Assembly (NCBI RefSeq): GCF_001320245.1
Contig: NZ_BCBA01000042.1
Location: 124,001-188,000, forward strand
DNA: 64,000 nt
Source of the DNA: Pseudomonas sp. NBRC 111124
Lineage (GTDB): Bacteria > Pseudomonadota > Gammaproteobacteria > Pseudomonadales > Pseudomonadaceae
Direction of reading: 5' to 3'
Notes under the pieces: generated by a model
Database searches by the model: none
The model's input: the letters and a program-made list of their open reading frames with translations, nothing else
Told to the model about the DNA's origin: nothing
Made by a program: the position numbers and the translations under genes
Part shown: positions 35,073 to 43,990 of the stretch, in pieces
How positions within the stretch are numbered: the first letter of the stretch is position 1
Layout: each line of letters begins with the position of its first letter

Positions 35073-35858
35073 TCAATGCGACTGAGTGTCGCGCTGGGCG
35101 GCCTGGGTTTCGACCGCGAAGTCGTCTTCCGGCAACTTCGGCAACTCTTTGGCACAGTAGTCACTGCCCATCTTGGTCAGCGCGCCGCACATGCCCTCCA
35201 GGCGCTCGTCGACGGCCTGCAGGTGGTCGAGCATCTGGCCGATGGCACGGGCAACCGGGTCCGGCATGTCGCCGCTGACGCCGTAGGCATCGAAGCCGAT
35301 CTTCTCGGCCATGGCCTTGCGCTTGGCCTCGAGTTCGCTGTCTTCGCTCTTGACGATGATCCGCCCCGGGATGCCGACCGCAGTGGCACCCGCCGGAACC
35401 GCCTTGGTCACCACCGCATTGGAGCCGATCTTGGCCCCGGCACCCACGGTGAACGGCCCGAGCACCTTGGCGCCCGCCCCTACCACTACGCCGTTTTCCA
35501 GGGTCGGATGGCGCTTGCCCTTGTTCCAGCTGGTGCCACCCAGGGTCACGCCCTGATAAAGGGTGACATCGTCACCGATCTCCGCGGTTTCGCCGATGAC
35601 GATGCCCATGCCGTGGTCGATGAAGAAGCGCCGACCAATGGTCGCACCGGGATGGATCTCGATACCGGTCAACCAGCGGCCGAAGTTCGACACCAGCCGG
35701 GCCAGCCATTTGAAGTCGCGTTTCCACAGAGCATTGCCTAGGCGGTGCAGCCAGATGGCATGCATGCCCGGGTAGCAGGTCAGCACCTCGAAAGCATTGC
35801 GCGCCGCCGGGTCGCGATGGAATACGCTCTGGATATCTTCACGCAGACGTTCGAACAT
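35073..35858 (-). CDS. cysE: Serine O-acetyltransferase
   Basis: CysE makes O-acetylserine, the first step to cysteine and so to the sulfur used by IscS. The 261-residue protein has an N-terminal helical part and a left-handed beta-helix of hexapeptide repeats (IGRRFFIDHGMGIVIGETAE, VTLYQGVTLGGTSWNKGKRH, VVGAGAKVLGPFTVGAGAKI). It starts three bases after trmJ and probably shares its transcript, upstream of the separately promoted iscR. Confidence 0.95.
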   Translation of the reverse strand: MFERLREDIQSVFHRDPAARNAFEVLTCYPGMHAIWLHRLGNALWKRDFKWLARLVSNFGRWLTGIEIHPGATIGRRFFIDHGMGIVIGETAEIGDDVTLYQGVTLGGTSWNKGKRHPTLENGVVVGAGAKVLGPFTVGAGAKIGSNAVVTKAVPAGATAVGIPGRIIVKSEDSELEAKRKAMAEKIGFDAYGVSGDMPDPVARAIGQMLDHLQAVDERLEGMCGALTKMGSDYCAKELPKLPEDDFAVETQAAQRDTQSH

Positions 35859-35861
35859 CTG

Positions 35862-36632
35862 TCAGTCCTTCCGTTTATGCGGCTCGCCCCGGACCACCTT
35901 CTGGGTCTCGGTGAGGATGCCGCGCAAAATGCTCATTTCCGAACGATTGACCGAGCTGCGCCCGTACAGCCGGCGCAGGCGCGGCATCAGGTGCTTGGGC
36001 TTCTCGGGGTCGAGGAAGCCAATGTCCACCAGGGTTTTCTCCAGGTGTTCATAGAACAGCTCCATTTCGTCCATGGTCGCCAGCTCGTTGCTGCGCAGCG
36101 AGTTGGCGTCGAACTTCTCGACTTTCGAGGGCGCGCCTTCGGCTGCCAGCCAGGCCATGCGCACCTCATAGGAGAGCACCTGGACCGCGGCGGCAAGGTT
36201 CAGCGAGCTGAAGTCGGGGTTCGAGGGAATGTGCACGTGGAAGTGACATCGCTGCAGTTCTTCGTTGGTCAGGCCGGCGTGCTCGCGCCCGAACACCAGG
36301 GCGATTTCTTCACCGCCAGTGGCGTGCTCGACGGCCTTGGCCCCGCATTCGCGCGGGTCGATCAGCGGCCAGGGGATACTGCGCTCACGGGCGCTCGTAC
36401 CCATGACCAGGCTGCAGCCGACCAGCGCGTCTTCAAGGCTGTCGACCACCTGGGCATTGGCCAGGATGTCGTCGGCACCCGAGGCGCGCGCGGTGGCGTC
36501 GCCGGACGGGAACTCTTTTGGCTGCACCAGCACCAGACGCGACAAGCCCATGTTTTTCATGGCACGCGCAGCGCCGCCGATGTTGCCGGGGTGGCTGGTA
36601 TTGACCAGAACAACACGAATATTTTGCAGCAA
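35862..36632 (-). CDS. trmJ: tRNA (Cm32/Um32) methyltransferase TrmJ
   Basis: TrmJ 2'-O-methylates position 32 of tRNAs. The SPOUT-class protein shows IRVVLVNTSHPGNIGGAARA, the SAM-knot blocks VFGREHAGLTNEELQRC and PSNPDFSSLNLAAAVQVLSY. Homologues begin just before LLQNIRVVLV. No ATG is available there, so I infer a TTG start at 36632, giving 256 residues. An ATG at 36728 gives 32 extra residues that look non-coding. It is divergent from suhB. Confidence 0.9.
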   Translation of the reverse strand: MLQNIRVVLVNTSHPGNIGGAARAMKNMGLSRLVLVQPKEFPSGDATARASGADDILANAQVVDSLEDALVGCSLVMGTSARERSIPWPLIDPRECGAKAVEHATGGEEIALVFGREHAGLTNEELQRCHFHVHIPSNPDFSSLNLAAAVQVLSYEVRMAWLAAEGAPSKVEKFDANSLRSNELATMDEMELFYEHLEKTLVDIGFLDPEKPKHLMPRLRRLYGRSSVNRSEMSILRGILTETQKVVRGEPHKRKD

Positions 36633-36715
36633 GGTGTTGTGCTCACAGATGCAGGTTTGGGGGAAATCGATCTTACAGAACCGACCAGCGTAACGCCATG
36701 AAAGCAAATGTGACA

Positions 36716-36744
36716 CTTCTGCCGCCAAACTTTTCTGCTAGAAT
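36716..36744 (+). promoter_or_regulatory. suhB promoter with extended -10
   Basis: TGC directly before TAGAAT (36739-36744) forms an extended -10 element 40 bases before the suhB start. The hexamer CTTCTG 17 bases upstream is a poor -35, as is allowed for extended -10 promoters. Confidence 0.5.
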
Positions 36745-36783
36745 GTTCGGCTTTCTTCTTTAACATCTCCAGGTGACCCGCCC

Positions 36784-37602
36784 ATGCAGCCTATGCTGAA
36801 TATCGCCCTGCGCGCCGCTCGCAGCGCCAGTGAACTGATTTTCCGCTCCATCGAACGCCTGGATACCATCAAGGTCGACGAGAAAGAGGCCAAGGACTAC
36901 GTCTCCGAAGTGGATCGTGCCGCCGAGCAGAGCATCGTCAACGCCCTGCGCAAGGCCTACCCGAACCACTCCATTCAAGGTGAAGAAACCGGCCTGCACG
37001 CCGGCACCGGCGAAGAAGGCAAGGACTACCTGTGGATCATCGATCCACTGGACGGCACCACCAACTTCCTGCGTGGCATCCCGCACTTCGCAGTCAGCAT
37101 CGCCTGCAAATACCGTGGCCGCCTCGAGCACGCGGTAATCGTCGACCCGGTTCGCCAGGAAGAATTCACCGCCAGCCGTGGCCGTGGCGCCCAGCTCAAT
37201 GGCCGCCGCCTGCGCGTCAGCTCGCGCACCAGCCTGGAAGGCGCCCTGCTGGGCACCGGCTTCCCGTTCCGTGACAACCAGATGGCTGACATGGACAACT
37301 ACCTGGGCATGTTCCGCGCCCTGACTGGCCAGACCGCCGGCATCCGCCGCGCAGGCTCCGCCAGCCTGGACCTGGCCTACGTGGCCGCCGGCCGTTTCGA
37401 TGCCTTCTGGGAGTCGGGCCTGTCCGAGTGGGACATGGCGGCAGGCGTGCTGCTGATCCAGGAAGCCGGTGGCCTGGTGAGCGACTTCAACGGTGGCCAC
37501 GATTTCCTCGACAAAGGCCACATCGTTGCAGGCAACATCAAGTGCTTCAAGGCCGTACTGACCGCTATCCAGCCACACCTGCCAGAGCACATGAAGCGCT
37601 AA
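36784..37602 (+). CDS. suhB: Inositol-1-monophosphatase SuhB
   Basis: SuhB hydrolyses inositol phosphates and, in enterobacteria, takes part in rRNA antitermination. The 272-residue protein has the metal-binding motifs GEETG, WIIDPLDGTTNF and the C-terminal WDMAAGVLLIQEAGG. The ATG has AGGTGA upstream. A strong terminator follows ten bases after the stop. Confidence 0.95.
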   Translation: MQPMLNIALRAARSASELIFRSIERLDTIKVDEKEAKDYVSEVDRAAEQSIVNALRKAYPNHSIQGEETGLHAGTGEEGKDYLWIIDPLDGTTNFLRGIPHFAVSIACKYRGRLEHAVIVDPVRQEEFTASRGRGAQLNGRRLRVSSRTSLEGALLGTGFPFRDNQMADMDNYLGMFRALTGQTAGIRRAGSASLDLAYVAAGRFDAFWESGLSEWDMAAGVLLIQEAGGLVSDFNGGHDFLDKGHIVAGNIKCFKAVLTAIQPHLPEHMKR

Positions 37603-37617
37603 GCGCCGATTGCAGGC

Positions 37618-37650
37618 AAAAAAAAAGCACCCCTCGGGGTGCTTTTTTTA
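37618..37650 (+). terminator. Bidirectional terminator after suhB
   Basis: The stem AAAGCACCCC-TC-GGGGTGCTTT is flanked by A and T tracts, so it can end both suhB and the convergent glycine-zipper gene. Confidence 0.92.
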
Positions 37651-37660
37651 TGCCCGGCGC

Positions 37661-38203
37661 TTACTGCCCGGCTTCGCTGAGGATCAGCTTGCCATTCTTG
37701 TCCAACGGAATGGTCGAACCCGGCTCGCGGTCCATCTTCACTTGGCCGACCTGGTCGCCGATGGTGTATTTGACGTTGTAGCCCACCACCTTCTCACTGA
37801 TGTCGTTGACCGTGTTGCAGCGGGTTTGCGTGGTGGTGTAGGTGTCACGCTGCTGCATGCCTTCCTGCACCTTGTTCCCGGCATAACCACCACCGACCGC
37901 ACCGGCCACGGTAGCGATCTTCTTGCCGGTGCCGCCACCGATCTGGTTACCCAGCAAACCGCCGGCGAGGGCACCGACCACGGTACCGGCGATCTGGTGC
38001 TGGTCCTTGACCGGCGCCTGACGCGTGACAGCGACGTCCTTGCAGACCTCGCGCGGGGTTTTGACCTGCTGTTTGATCGGTTGCACGTCGGTGACCTGGG
38101 CGTACTCAGGCCCCTTGTTCACCAAGCTGTAGGTCGCCACAGCACCTCCGGCAGTTACACCGACAGCACCCAGTACCGCACCCACCAGCATTGATTTGTT
38201 CAC
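37661..38203 (-). CDS. Glycine-zipper 2TM outer-membrane protein (SlyB/YmgG-like)
   Basis: The 180-residue protein begins with a hydrophobic segment (MLVGAVLGAVGVTAGGAVAT) and contains a Gly-zipper hairpin (IAGTVVGALAGGLLGNQIGG, then KKIATVAGAVGGGYAG), as in Rick_17kDa/SlyB envelope proteins. I use the GTG at 38203, which has GGAGG five bases upstream; the frame is open further to 38284 without a ribosome-binding site. No lipobox cysteine is present after this start. A role in envelope integrity is inferred from the fold only. Confidence 0.85.
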   Translation of the reverse strand: MNKSMLVGAVLGAVGVTAGGAVATYSLVNKGPEYAQVTDVQPIKQQVKTPREVCKDVAVTRQAPVKDQHQIAGTVVGALAGGLLGNQIGGGTGKKIATVAGAVGGGYAGNKVQEGMQQRDTYTTTQTRCNTVNDISEKVVGYNVKYTIGDQVGQVKMDREPGSTIPLDKNGKLILSEAGQ

Positions 38204-38260
38204 ATGAACCTCCTGATCATACCCGCGGAGCGTGCTCCGCTTTCTCCCAGCCTTGGAGCG

Positions 38261-38297
38261 AAAAAAAAGGCGCGAGTTCAACACTCGCGCCTTTTTG
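38261..38297. terminator. Bidirectional terminator near secF
   Basis: The stem GGCGCGAG/CTCGCGCC has A8 on one side and T5 on the other. It lies between secF, whose transcript it should end, and the upstream region of the glycine-zipper gene. Confidence 0.85.
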
Positions 38298-38323
38298 GTC
38301 GCCGAACGGTGTAGGGCTAGCCG

Positions 38324-39232
38324 TTAAGGACGGTCATCTACGCCTTCGTTTTTCACCGGCGGGATCAGGTCTTCGCTGTTCAGGTTGAGCCAAATCAGCA
38401 CCACGTTGGCGATATAGATCGACGAGTAGGTACCGGCCATGACACCGATGAACAATGCCAGGGAGAAGCCGAACAGGTTGTCGCCACCGAAGAACAGCAG
38501 CGCAGCGATGGCCAGCAAGGTCGAAACCGAGGTGGCGATGGTGCGCAGCAGGGTCTGGGTAGTCGAGACGTTGATGTTCTCGATCAGCGAGGCCTTGCGC
38601 ATCACGCGGAAGTTCTCACGTACCCGGTCGAAGACGACAATGGTGTCGTTCAGCGAGTAACCGATGATCGCCAGCACCGCCGCGAGCACCGTCAGGTCGA
38701 AGGTGATCTGGAAGAACGACAGGATACCCAGGGTTACCACCACGTCGTGGATCAGCGAGACGATCGCGCCCACGGCGAACTTCCACTGGAAGCGGAAGGC
38801 CAGGTAGATGAGGATGCCGCCCAGTGCCAGGAGCATGCCGAGGCCGCCCTGGTCGCGCAGCTCTTCACCCACCTGCGGGCCGACGAACTCGACGCGCTTG
38901 AGGGTGGCCGGGTTGTCGCCACCGGCCTTCTGCAGGGCCGCGCCAACCTTGGCACCCAGCTGCGGGTCGTCGCCCGGCATGCGCACCAGCAGGTCGGTGG
39001 TGGCGCCGAAGCTCTGCACCACGGCCTCGTGGAAGCCGGAATCGACCAGCTCGGCACGGACTGCCTTGAGGTCGGCCGGGCGTTCGTAGGTCAGCTCGAT
39101 CAGCGTACCGCCGGTGAAGTCCAGGCCGAAGTTCAGGCCCTTCTGCCACCAGCTGAACAGCGCCAGCACGGTGAGGAGCACGGTAATGGCGAACGCGACA
39201 TTGCGCACGCCCATGAAATTGATGGTTTTCAT
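38324..39232 (-). CDS. secF: Preprotein translocase subunit SecF
   Basis: SecF works with SecD to drive protein export with the proton-motive force. The 302-residue protein has six membrane segments, the D1 motif (GLNFGLDFTGGTLIEL) and the D4-type motif (AIIGYSLNDTIVVFDRVREN). The ATG at 39232 (MKTINFMGVRNVAFAIT) is used; the longer frame overlaps secD. It lies ten bases after secD. Confidence 0.95.
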   Translation of the reverse strand: MKTINFMGVRNVAFAITVLLTVLALFSWWQKGLNFGLDFTGGTLIELTYERPADLKAVRAELVDSGFHEAVVQSFGATTDLLVRMPGDDPQLGAKVGAALQKAGGDNPATLKRVEFVGPQVGEELRDQGGLGMLLALGGILIYLAFRFQWKFAVGAIVSLIHDVVVTLGILSFFQITFDLTVLAAVLAIIGYSLNDTIVVFDRVRENFRVMRKASLIENINVSTTQTLLRTIATSVSTLLAIAALLFFGGDNLFGFSLALFIGVMAGTYSSIYIANVVLIWLNLNSEDLIPPVKNEGVDDRP

Positions 39233-39242
39233 CGCAGCTCCC

Positions 39243-41108
39243 TCAAACCCACAGCTTCTTGATGTCACGCCCGCCGCAGGTCAGGTTGACCATTGCACGG
39301 GTCACCATGACGGCGGTGAACATCGAGGTGAAAATCCCGAGGGACATGGTGACCGCGAAGCCCTTGACCGGGCCGGTACCCATGGCGAACAGGATGCCGC
39401 CGACCAGCAGGCTGGTCAGGTTGGCGTCGATGATCGCGGTGTAGGCGCGGTTGAAGCCTTCGTGAATGGCGCGCTGCACCGACATGCCGGCATTCAGCTC
39501 CTCGCGGATACGCGAGAAGATCAGCACGTTGGCGTCCACCGCCATACCCATGGTCAACACGATACCGGCAATACCCGGCAGGGTCAGGGTCGCGCCGAGC
39601 AACGACATCAGCGCCAGCAGCAGCACCATGTTGCCTGCCAGGGCGATGGTGGCGATCACGCCGAAGCCGCGGTAGATGGCGATGATGAACAGCGAGACGA
39701 ACAGCATGCCCCACAGCGACGCATCAATACCCTTGGTGATGTTGTCGGCACCCAGGCTTGGGCCAATGGTACGTTCTTCGGCGAAGTACATCGGCGCGGC
39801 CAGACCACCGGCACGCAGCAGCAGGGCCAGTTCCGACGATTCACCCTGGCCGTTCAGGCCGGTGATGCGGAACTGGCTGCCCAGCGGCGACTGGATGGTC
39901 GCCAGGCTGATGATCTTCTTCTCTTCCTGGAAGCTCTGTACGGCAACGTCCTTCTCAACGCCGTCGACGGTCTGCTTGACGTAGCGGGTGACCGGCTTCT
40001 GCTCGATGAAGATCACCGCCATGCTGCGGCCGACGTTGCTGCGGGTTGCGCGGCTCATCAGCTCACCACCGTGGCCATCCAGGCGGATGTTCACCTGTGG
40101 GCGACCGTGCTCGTCGAAACTGGCCTGGGCGTCGGTAACCTGGTCACCAGTGATGATCAGGCCACGCTCGACTGCAGCGGAACGGTTGCCTTCACGGAAT
40201 TCGAAGACCTCGGTAGTGGCCTTGGAAGCACCCGGCTCGGCACCGAAGCGGAACTCCAGGTTGGCAGTCTTGCCGAGGATACGCTTGGCTTCGGCAGTGT
40301 CCTGCACACCTGGCAGCTCGACCACGATGCGGTTGGCACCCTGGCGCTGCACCAGCGGCTCGGCCACGCCCAGTTCGTTCACACGGTTGCGGACAGTGGT
40401 CAGGTTCTGCTTGATCGAGTATTCGCGGATCTCGGCGACTTTCGCCTGGGTCAGCGCCAGACGCAGCACGGCGAGCTCGTTGCGCTCGGTGGTGGTCAGG
40501 TCGAAATCATTGAAATTCTTGCGGATCAGGGCACGTGCCTGTTCGCGGGTAGCATCGTCAGCGAAGCCCAGCATCACACCGCCATCCTGCTGCGGCAGGC
40601 TGCGGTAGCGGATGCGCTCTTTGCGCAGCAAGGTCTTGACCTCGCCTTCGTAGACTTTCATGCGGGCGCTCATGGCCTTGTCCATGTCCACTTCCAGCAG
40701 GAAGTGCACACCACCGGACAGGTCCAGGCCCAGCTTCATCGGGCTTGCACCCAGGTTGCGCAGCCACTGCGGGGTAGTCTGGGCCAGGTTCAGGGCCACG
40801 ACGTAATCATCGCCCAGTGCCTTGCGCACTACATCCTTGGCTGGCAGTTGATCTTCCTGGTTGGTCAGGCGAATCAGCCCACTGCCCTTCTCACCCAGGC
40901 TCGCGCCCTTGACGGTGATACCGGCATCGACCAGCGCCTTGCTGACGCGATCGAGGTCGGCCTGGTTGACCTGCAGCGCCGAGCTGGCACCGCTGACTTG
41001 CACCGCCGGATCATCCGGGTAGAGATTGGGAGCGGAATAAATGAAACCGATCGCCAGTACCACCAGGATCAGTGCGTATTTCCACAGAGGGTATTTGTTC
41101 AGCATCAC
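39243..41108 (-). CDS. secD: Preprotein translocase subunit SecD
   Basis: The 621-residue partner of SecF has an N-terminal membrane segment, a large periplasmic P1 domain (KLGLDLSGGVHFLLEVDMDK) and five C-terminal membrane segments with GIVLTMGMAVDANVLIFSRI. It is encoded between yajC and secF. Two adjacent ATGs (41108 and 41105) are possible starts. Confidence 0.96.
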   Translation of the reverse strand: MMLNKYPLWKYALILVVLAIGFIYSAPNLYPDDPAVQVSGASSALQVNQADLDRVSKALVDAGITVKGASLGEKGSGLIRLTNQEDQLPAKDVVRKALGDDYVVALNLAQTTPQWLRNLGASPMKLGLDLSGGVHFLLEVDMDKAMSARMKVYEGEVKTLLRKERIRYRSLPQQDGGVMLGFADDATREQARALIRKNFNDFDLTTTERNELAVLRLALTQAKVAEIREYSIKQNLTTVRNRVNELGVAEPLVQRQGANRIVVELPGVQDTAEAKRILGKTANLEFRFGAEPGASKATTEVFEFREGNRSAAVERGLIITGDQVTDAQASFDEHGRPQVNIRLDGHGGELMSRATRSNVGRSMAVIFIEQKPVTRYVKQTVDGVEKDVAVQSFQEEKKIISLATIQSPLGSQFRITGLNGQGESSELALLLRAGGLAAPMYFAEERTIGPSLGADNITKGIDASLWGMLFVSLFIIAIYRGFGVIATIALAGNMVLLLALMSLLGATLTLPGIAGIVLTMGMAVDANVLIFSRIREELNAGMSVQRAIHEGFNRAYTAIIDANLTSLLVGGILFAMGTGPVKGFAVTMSLGIFTSMFTAVMVTRAMVNLTCGGRDIKKLWV

Positions 41109-41169
41109 GCCGCCCGTTCAAGACGCGGGGCGCTTTGCGCGCCCCGACTGGAAAAATGAAACCGGTAAC

Positions 41170-41505
41170 TCAGATAGCCTTGAGCGTACCTTTTGGCAGG
41201 GTGGCCGCGATGGCACCCTTCTGGAACTTCAGTTCGACGGTGTCGGAAACTTCCAGAACCACGAAGTCATCGGAAACCTTGACGATCTTGCCGGCGATGC
41301 CGCCGTTGGTGACAACTTCGTCACCTTTCTGCAAGTTGCTCAGCAGGTTCTTCTGCTCTTTGGCGCGCTTGGACTGCGGGCGCCAGATCATCAGGTAGAA
41401 GATGACCAGGAAACCGACCAGGAAAATCCACTCAAAACCGGTACCGGCTGGGCCAGCGGCGGGTGCTGCAGCGTCCGCGTATGCGGCGGGGATCAAGAAG
41501 CTCAT
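41170..41505 (-). CDS. yajC: Sec translocon accessory protein YajC
   Basis: YajC associates with SecDF. The 111-residue protein has one membrane segment (FEWIFLVGFLVIFYLMIWRP) followed by the conserved cytoplasmic part (QSKRAKEQKNLLSNLQKGDE, VVTNGGIAGKI). AGGAGTGCCC lies before the ATG. A GC-rich hairpin is found between it and secD near 41126-41146. Confidence 0.95.
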   Translation of the reverse strand: MSFLIPAAYADAAAPAAGPAGTGFEWIFLVGFLVIFYLMIWRPQSKRAKEQKNLLSNLQKGDEVVTNGGIAGKIVKVSDDFVVLEVSDTVELKFQKGAIAATLPKGTLKAI

Positions 41506-41547
41506 TGGGCACTCCTAATGTAATTTTCTAATAATGGATGCGAACAG

Positions 41548-42681
41548 TCAGTCCAAAGGCGGCACAGGAAGCCCGCGCTTGGCGTAGAAGGCGTCGACAA
41601 AGGCGGCCAATTTACCCTGTTGAATAGCCTCGCGTAAACCGGCCATCAAGCGCTGGTAATGGCGCAAGTTGTGGATGGTATTCAGCATGCTGCTCAGCAT
41701 TTCGCCGCACTTGTCCAGATGGTGGAGATAAGCACGGGAGAAGTTGGTGCAGGTGTAGCAGTCACAGGTCGGATCCAGCGGCGAATCATCATGGCGATGG
41801 AACGCGTTGCGGATCTTGATCACCCCTGTATCGACGAACAGGTGGCCGTTGCGCGCGTTGCGCGTGGGCATCACGCAGTCGAACATGTCGACGCCGCGGC
41901 GCACACCCTCAACCAGATCTTCGGGTTTGCCTACCCCCATAAGGTAACGAGGTTTGTCAGCCGGCATCTGGTCCGGCAGGTAGTCGAGCACCTTGATCAT
42001 TTCGTGCTTCGGCTCGCCGACCGACAGGCCACCGATGGCCAGGCCGTCGAAACCGATGTTCTCCAGGCCCTCCAGGGAGCGCATGCGCAAATCCTGGTAC
42101 ATGCCACCCTGAACGATACCGAACAGCGCTGCGGTGTTGTCGGCATGGGCGTTCTTAGAGCGCTGGGCCCAGCGCAGCGACAGCTCCATGGAGGTGCGGG
42201 CAACGTCGTGCTCGGCCGGGTACGGCGTGCATTCGTCGAAGATCATCACCACGTCCGAGCCCAGGTCACGCTGTACCTGCATGGACTCTTCAGGGCCCAT
42301 GAACACCTTGGAGCCGTCGACTGGCGAAGCGAAGGTGACCCCTTCCTCCTTGATCTTGCGCATGGCACCCAGGCTGAACACCTGGAAGCCACCGGAATCG
42401 GTGAGGATCGGGCCTTTCCACTGCATGAAGTCGTGCAGGCCGTTGTGCTTCTTGATCACCTCGGTACCTGGGCGCAGCCACAAGTGGAAGGTGTTGCCCA
42501 GGATCATCTCGGCGCCGATGGCCTCGATGTCACGCGGCAGCATACCCTTGACCGTGCCATAGGTGCCCACCGGCATGAACGCCGGGGTTTCCACGGTGCC
42601 ACGCGGGAAGGTAATGCGACCACGACGGGCCTTGCCGTCGGTGGCCAGCAGTTCGAATGACATTCGACAGGTGCGACTCAT
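41548..42681 (-). CDS. tgt: tRNA-guanine transglycosylase
   Basis: Tgt swaps guanine-34 for preQ1 in tRNAs with GUN anticodons. The 377-residue protein shows ILTDSGGFQVFSLG (active-site Asp), GLAIGGLSVGE, and the zinc ligands CDCYTCTNFSRAYLHHL. The ATG at 42681 overlaps the queA stop by four bases; an in-frame ATG at 42663 (MSFELLATDGKARRG) is an alternative. QueA, encoded immediately upstream, acts on its product. Confidence 0.96.
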   Translation of the reverse strand: MSRTCRMSFELLATDGKARRGRITFPRGTVETPAFMPVGTYGTVKGMLPRDIEAIGAEMILGNTFHLWLRPGTEVIKKHNGLHDFMQWKGPILTDSGGFQVFSLGAMRKIKEEGVTFASPVDGSKVFMGPEESMQVQRDLGSDVVMIFDECTPYPAEHDVARTSMELSLRWAQRSKNAHADNTAALFGIVQGGMYQDLRMRSLEGLENIGFDGLAIGGLSVGEPKHEMIKVLDYLPDQMPADKPRYLMGVGKPEDLVEGVRRGVDMFDCVMPTRNARNGHLFVDTGVIKIRNAFHRHDDSPLDPTCDCYTCTNFSRAYLHHLDKCGEMLSSMLNTIHNLRHYQRLMAGLREAIQQGKLAAFVDAFYAKRGLPVPPLD

Positions 42682-43727
42682 GCTTGATCCTCTGGGCCGC
42701 GTGGCGCCGGATTGCGGGTGATGAACATGGCATCACCGTAACTGAAGAAGCGGTACCCGTTGTCGACCGCCGCCGCGTAGGCAGCCATGGTCTCGGGGTA
42801 ACCGGCGAAGGCCGAGACCAGCATCAGCAGCGTGGACTCCGGCAGGTGGAAGTTGGTGACCAGGCAATCGACCACATGGAATGGCCGGCCCGGGAAGATG
42901 AAGATATCGGTATCACCACTGAAGGCCTTGAGCACGCCATCGCGCGCAGCGCTCTCCAGCGAGCGCACGCTGGTGGTACCCACCGCGATTACCCGGCCGC
43001 CACGGGCACGGCAGGCCTCGATGGCGTCGACCACGTCCTGGCTCACTTCGAGCCACTCTTTGTGCATGTGGTGGTCTTCGATCTTGTCGACCCGTACCGG
43101 CTGGAAGGTGCCAGCCCCCACGTGCAGGGTGACAAAGGCGCGCTCGACGCCCTTGGCGGCGATCTTCTCCAGCAGCGCTTCGTCGAAGTGCAGGCCGGCG
43201 GTGGGCGCGGCCACGGCACCGGCGCGCTCGGCGTACACGGTCTGGTAGCGCTCACGGTCGGCGCCTTCGTCCGGGCGGTCGATGTAGGGCGGCAGCGGCA
43301 TGTGGCCGACACGGTCGAGCAGCGGTAGCACCTCTTCGGTGAAGCGCAGTTCGAACAGCGTGTCGTGGCGGGCGACCATCTCGGCCTCACCACCGCCGTC
43401 GATGAGGATTACCGCACCTTCTTTCGGCGCCTTGCTGGCACGCACATGGGCCAGCACGCGGTGGCTGTCGAGCACACGCTCGACCAGCACTTCCAGCTTG
43501 CCGCCGGAGGCTTTCTGGCCAAACAGCCGCGCCGGAATCACCCGGGTGTTGTTGAACACCATCAGGTCACCCGGCTGCAGGTAGTCGAGCAGATCCGGGA
43601 ATTGCTTGTGCGCCAGCGCCCCGCTCGGCCCATCGAGGACCAGCAGTCGGCTGCCATGGCGCTCGGCCAGAGGGTGGCGGGCGATCAGGGAATCGGGGAG
43701 TTCGAAGGAAAAATCGGCGACGCGCAT
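42678..43727 (-). CDS. queA: S-adenosylmethionine:tRNA ribosyltransferase-isomerase QueA
   Basis: QueA converts preQ1-34 in tRNA to epoxyqueuosine. The 349-residue protein has MRVADFSFELPDSLIARHP at the start and the blocks DLMVFNNTRVIPARLFG, APTAGLHFDEALL, HVGAGTFQPV and NFHLPESTLLMLVSAF. It is the first gene of queA-tgt-yajC-secD-secF, divergent from tRNA-Leu. Confidence 0.96.
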   Translation of the reverse strand: MRVADFSFELPDSLIARHPLAERHGSRLLVLDGPSGALAHKQFPDLLDYLQPGDLMVFNNTRVIPARLFGQKASGGKLEVLVERVLDSHRVLAHVRASKAPKEGAVILIDGGGEAEMVARHDTLFELRFTEEVLPLLDRVGHMPLPPYIDRPDEGADRERYQTVYAERAGAVAAPTAGLHFDEALLEKIAAKGVERAFVTLHVGAGTFQPVRVDKIEDHHMHKEWLEVSQDVVDAIEACRARGGRVIAVGTTSVRSLESAARDGVLKAFSGDTDIFIFPGRPFHVVDCLVTNFHLPESTLLMLVSAFAGYPETMAAYAAAVDNGYRFFSYGDAMFITRNPAPRGPEDQA

Positions 43728-43757
43728 GATGATGTTCGGGTTCGACAGGGCCGGGAA

Positions 43758-43785
43758 GTTTAGCCCAATGCGTGAAAATTGACCA
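43758..43785 (-). promoter_or_regulatory. Possible queA promoter
   Basis: The minus strand has TAAACT (43763-43758) as a -10 and TGGTCA (43785-43780) as a -35 with 16 bases between. Each matches the consensus in four or five of six positions. Confidence 0.4.
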
Positions 43786-43795
43786 TGAAAGCCGA

Positions 43796-43824
43796 TTGAC
43801 CGACAACGGGCACCTCTCTATACT
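43796..43824 (+). promoter_or_regulatory. tRNA-Leu promoter
   Basis: TTGACC (43796-43801) and TATACT (43819-43824) are separated by 17 bases and lie 12 bases before the mature tRNA. A GC-rich discriminator follows the -10, as in stringently controlled stable-RNA promoters. Confidence 0.85.
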
Positions 43825-43835
43825 GCGCGCCACAA

Positions 43836-43920
43836 GCCCTGATGGCGGAATTGGTAGACGCGGCGGATTCAAAATCCGTTTTCGAAAGGAGTGGGAGTTC
43901 GAGTCTCCCTCGGGGCACCA
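43836..43920 (+). tRNA. tRNA-Leu (anticodon CAA)
   Basis: The 85-base class II tRNA folds with acceptor GCCCTGA/TCGGGGC, a D-arm beginning GGCGGAATTGGTAGAC, anticodon loop TTCAAAA (anticodon CAA, decoding UUG), a long variable arm, T-arm with TTCGAGT and an encoded CCA end. Promoter and terminator flank it as a single-gene unit. Confidence 0.96.
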
Positions 43921-43932
43921 AAATCCGAAAAA

Positions 43933-43957
43933 ACCGACCTTATGGTCGGTTTTTTTG
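43933..43957 (+). terminator. Terminator of tRNA-Leu
   Basis: The stem ACCGAC/GTCGGT with a short loop is followed by seven T residues. It begins 12 bases after the CCA end. Confidence 0.9.
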
Positions 43958-43990
43958 TGCCTGTCGTTCAGCGTTTAATACCTCGGGTGC

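Noticed and set aside
39114..41159. A 681-codon plus-strand frame opposite secD
   Set aside because: Shadow frame; secD is certain on the minus strand.
43836..43920. tRNA-Leu considered as an integration site for a genomic island
   Set aside because: No integrase gene and no repeat of the tRNA 3' end were found by eye downstream; the accessory stretch cannot be bounded.
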